Origin: Glandiceps talaboti
Lineage: Eukaryota > Hemichordata > Enteropneusta > Spengelidae
Direction of reading: 5' to 3'
DNA length: 52,500 bases
Assembly: GCF_964340395.1 (NCBI RefSeq)
Contig: NC_135564.1
Span: forward strand, 10,152,891 to 10,205,390
The position numbers and the translations under genes were made by a program. Within the stretch, counting starts at the first letter, position 1; every line of letters begins with the position of its first letter. This document shows, one piece after another, positions 50,701 to 52,500 of the stretch. A model generated the notes under the pieces. That model searched no databases. It was not told where the DNA came from and saw only the letters and a program-made list of their open reading frames with translations.

Positions 50701-51379
50701 TTGCTATTCACTAAACTGATAATATGGCTTATCTTCGACGAACAACACATCTAACCCCCTGAAACAGGTTTCCTTCCTCTTCCTCATCGTTACAAACATA
50801 AAATGTTACAACAATAAATCAATTCTTACCTATTTCTTTAAATGCTTTTGCTGGTATTTTTATAAAGGTTTCCTTGTCGTCTGCGTCCACAGGCAGGTAG
50901 ACACTAGATTCAGAGAGTGTCGTCAAAAGCAAAAACTCCGCATCTTGAAAAATGAAATTGATTTACATATATTCATTCATCCATTTATTTACCAAAGACG
51001 ACATAAGATATACACCCAATTACCGTCCTTCCACATTCGACGTATACAAATGACATTAACACTGTTACTATACTGGGAAAATAAATATTACCAATAACTG
51101 ACAGACTGCAAACTCAAAACAAACGTTATATCGATATAATCTACTGACAATCTTTGAATCTCTTTTCGATATGCCAATAAGAACTGTCGATTAACGTTTA
51201 GTAGGGAATTATACTCAGCAAGAGGTACACACGGAATCACTGTACTGGGACACAACAGAATGTAACTTGAAAACGGTTTATTTCGCAGTATAACGTCTGG
51301 CTCACCAATCGAGGGGAACGTCAGTGTATGACCAGAAACGCGGACCGTCCAACTGGATCGATCAGATAGATCGTCCAGT
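43056..51379 (-). CDS. Gene C: adhesion GPCR, GAIN to tail (5' partial)
   Basis: Thirteen exons, 1450 nt in one frame, 482 complete residues plus a stop. Order: GAIN (51379 to 49245), GPS with CACNHLTNFALLMQPVPIE, TM1 to TM7, tail of 57 residues ending STI, a class I PDZ-binding form. Junction phases from the GAIN to the end equal those of gene B, and six 7TM exons have identical lengths. The HL/T cleavage site and Stachel-like sequence look intact. TM3 reads WMMVQG, with Gln for the usual Glu. The TM3 exon is preceded by a 49-bp tandem array that multiplies its acceptor. The ectodomain upstream of GAIN is not identified; an open stretch at 52086..52295 with three Cys is a weak candidate. Confidence 0.88.
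43849..44017 (-). CDS. Gene C exon: TM6-TM7
   Basis: Acceptor TTTTTTTCAG, donor GAG/GTAAGT; 169 nt. Encodes LTPLLGLTWIFGVLAV and FQYLFTMTNSLQGLMVFLF. Confidence 0.93.
44629..44702. repeat. (TA)n microsatellite
   Basis: About 74 bp of TA in the loop 3-TM6 intron of gene C. Confidence 0.97.
44848..44933 (-). CDS. Gene C exon: TM5 end and loop 3
   Basis: Acceptor TTTTTAG, donor AG/GTCAGT; 86 nt. Encodes MNIFVLGMVIRAFMSVRVN and AKKTEVEKM. Confidence 0.9.
45034..45100 (-). CDS. Gene C exon: loop 2/TM5
   Basis: Acceptor GTATTTCAG, donor CTG/GTAGGC; 67 nt. Encodes YCWLSFDGGLPAAFIAPAM. Confidence 0.9.
45860..46077 (-). CDS. Gene C exon: TM3-TM4 (shortest form)
   Basis: Acceptor ATCTTACAG, donor TA/GTGAGC; 218 nt as in genes A and B. 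Encodes GVCRFIAILLHYLYLATFFW (TM3), VQGMLLYSKIKNVF and IGWGVPLVIVGISAGLKW. Its first 45 nt are repeated upstream; starting at 46371 instead would add 98 residues in frame. Confidence 0.88.
46078..46374 (-). repeat. 49-bp tandem array made of splice acceptor plus TM3 exon start
   Basis: Six copies of 49 bp (starts 46081, 46130, 46179, 46228, 46277, 46326). On the minus strand each is the first 45 nt of the TM3 exon (CRFIAILLHYLYL or a close variant) followed by ACAG, so the array presents potential exon starts at 46077, 46126, 46175, 46224, 46273, 46322 (AAAG variant) and 46371. All three frames are open. Copies 1+2 and 3+4 form identical 98-bp pairs. Confidence 0.95.
46935..47034 (-). CDS. 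Gene C exon: TM2
   Basis: Acceptor TTCACAG, donor CAG/GTGATT; 100 nt. Encodes RLNSDRVTILQNMVMALLMA and IGIDATENQ. Confidence 0.9.
47035..48051. other. Gene C TM1-TM2 intron
   Basis: About 1 kb with one family 3 repeat copy at 47795..47890 and otherwise nothing recognised. Confidence 0.5.
47795..47890. repeat. Dispersed repeat family 3, copy 3
   Basis: CACTAGGTGGCAGTATGAT and AACCGATTGGAGC match the copies at 2320 and 5505. GTTCGACGCCCTGG matches GTTCGATACCCTG of copy 2. Confidence 0.55.
48052..48155 (-). CDS. Gene C exon: TM1
   Basis: Acceptor GTATTTAG, donor CAG/GTGAGA; 104 nt. Encodes ISEIHHKVLSIITFIGCGIS and the rest of TM1. Confidence 0.9.
48156..48692. other. Gene C GPS-TM1 intron
   Basis: About 0.5 kb, nothing recognised. 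Confidence 0.5.
48693..48804 (-). CDS. Gene C exon: GPS and tethered agonist
   Basis: Acceptor AATTTCAG, donor GAG/GTAGGT; 112 nt as in gene B. Encodes SWSRDGCYV, then CACNHLTNFALLMQPVPIE. Cleavage expected between Leu and Thr. Confidence 0.93.
49245..49300 (-). CDS. Gene C exon: GAIN C-terminal strand
   Basis: Acceptor CTTGATAG, donor AT/GTAAGT; 56 nt. Encodes LGNNSECVFLTKFDNLPN. Confidence 0.83.
49666..49765 (-). CDS. Gene C exon: GAIN beta segment
   Basis: Acceptor TGTTTCAG, donor ATG/GTACGT; 100 nt. Encodes DLVIGSAIISSTIHPKLSEP, then IEINFLHTM. Confidence 0.87.
50138..50213 (-). CDS. Gene C exon: GAIN beta segment
   Basis: Acceptor CTTTGCAG, donor AG/GTATTG; 76 nt. Encodes LDHGQYGISSVIYPHGSDVI. 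Confidence 0.83.
50830..50943 (-). CDS. Gene C exon: GAIN
   Basis: Acceptor TTTTCAAG, donor G/GTAAGA; 114 nt. Encodes AEFLLLTTLSESSVYLPVDA, then FIKIPAKAFKEI. Confidence 0.83.
51306..51379 (-). CDS. Gene C exon: GAIN, first one visible
   Basis: Acceptor TATTTACAG, donor G/GTGAGC; 74 nt, phase 2 in. Encodes LDDLSDRSSWTVRVSGHTLT. An earlier exon ending in phase 2 is required. Confidence 0.75.
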
Positions 51380-52500
51380 CTGTAAATATATCTTCATATC
51401 AAAATTGTATGTAACACAAACAACAAACTGAAAGTCCTAAAAACGTAAAGGGCTATAAAATGAGGAAAGGGGAGATACAACACAAGACGCTATAATCACT
51501 AGCGTCTGTACCTAGACAAAAAATGAAAGAAATAATTTAAAGAAAAATAAAATTTCTGAACATGAAAGTCAAATGCACAAAACGAATTTTACTAATCGCA
51601 TGGAACTGCTCCCCTCCCCTCCCCCGCATTTCAGTCGTATATGTCCATGTCATGTTACCATGGTTTTGTACTCTGTTCAATGATCGACAGGTATTCTAAT
51701 CGAGCGAACTTCTACGACGGTATATGACAAGCTTATTATACAAGTTTACGGTAGGAAAGCATACTGAAATCGTTTTCAATACACAACTTAAGCAATTGTC
51801 ACATATGCAGCGACAAATTCATTTTAAACAATTCAAACTAAAATTCTGACGATAGCTTATATATAGATGATGGTTCTTTTTATGATTTCAGTCTTAAAAG
51901 ACAGGTTATCACAGAAAATAGAGATAAATAGACACAGCCAAAAGAGGAAGGCTAAAAGGTGATTTGTCAGGAAGTTAGAGATTTATGGCATAGAGTGACT
52001 TAAAATGTGCGTTAAGGATTACTAGTAGAAAGACGGATACACATTTGTCAACGATGTATACGCTTTTAGACGACATCAATGTGGTTTAGGAAATTATGGT
52101 AATGAACCGTCGGATTAACAGCCTGTATTGAAGTGGGCAATCTTCTTGCAATCCAGTCGTATAATTGTAAAATACATTCTGTTCTCTGACATGTCTTGTC
52201 TGAGTTCCAGGTTCGTTACTTCCATTTTCTGTTATACACGAAGATCTTACTGTGGTTTGAGTGACATATATAACATAAAATCTCCAGTGTAACAATAAGC
52301 TTTTGTCACAAGCTAGAATTATCTTTCCAGTACGATTTCCTCAATAATACTCATATAAGTCACTCATTTTGGAAACATTTAGATCGTTCACAATTTTGAA
52401 GACATTTGGTCTGATATTGGATGTATACAGTATTCGACCAACCATGTCACGTCATGGCATGTCATATTATGCTATGTTATATAAGGTTACTGCTGGGTGT
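51380..52500. other. Gene C upstream intron and edge
   Basis: No exon can be called firmly. The minus-strand stretch 52086..52295 (VRSSCITENG, GLQEDCPLQYR) is open and Cys-bearing but has no convincing donor. Confidence 0.4.

Noticed and set aside
52086-52295. Candidate upstream exon of gene C with VRSSCITENG and EDCPLQYR
   Set aside because: An acceptor exists (ACCACAG) but no GT donor with the required phase 2 end follows; no domain recognised.

Overview
This is a stretch of animal nuclear DNA: AT-rich, with small exons in long introns, GT-AG splice sites, and dense micro- and minisatellites and short foldback elements. Nothing in it fixes the species. Adhesion G-protein-coupled receptors that carry C-type lectin and EGF domains, clustered as tandem paralogues, would suit a marine invertebrate such as a lancelet, hemichordate, echinoderm or lophotrochozoan. 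That assignment is inference.

The coding content is a cluster of three paralogous adhesion GPCRs, rebuilt here exon by exon. Gene A (+, 696..4233) enters from the left edge and shows only its seven-transmembrane (7TM) half and tail. Gene B (-, 31880 down to 5900) appears complete: 24 exons, 3168 nt and 1055 residues with the modelled start. Its order is signal peptide, C-type lectin domain (CTLD) 1, CTLD 2, EGF, Ser/Thr-rich stalk, GAIN domain, GPS cleavage motif, 7TM, tail. Gene C (-, 51379 down to 43056) shows part of its GAIN domain, the GPS, the 7TM and the tail; its 5' end lies beyond the right edge. Genes A and B converge tail to tail across about 1.7 kb. Genes B and C lie head to tail with about 11 kb of gene-poor DNA between them. 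The six 7TM exons are 104, 100, 218, 67, 86 and 169 nt in all three genes, with matching phases, so they are recent duplicates.

The most unusual structure is in gene C (46078..46374). The intron end plus the first 45 nt of the TM3 exon are tandemly copied as a 49-bp unit, giving seven stacked 3' splice sites. Because 49 is not a multiple of 3, the choice of acceptor sets the reading frame; all three frames of the array are open. Other points of interest are a symmetric 132-nt exon inside CTLD1 of gene B, an 84-bp minisatellite that stays open as a 28-codon repeat in a gene B intron, foldback elements (one beginning 23 bp from a gene B acceptor), and a (TA)n-flanked hairpin between genes B and C.

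The receptors probably act at the cell surface. In gene B the lectin/EGF ectodomain would bind ligand, GAIN/GPS autoproteolysis at His-Leu/Thr would leave a tethered agonist, and the 7TM would signal. No RNA genes, CRISPR arrays, transposases or reverse transcriptases were recognised.
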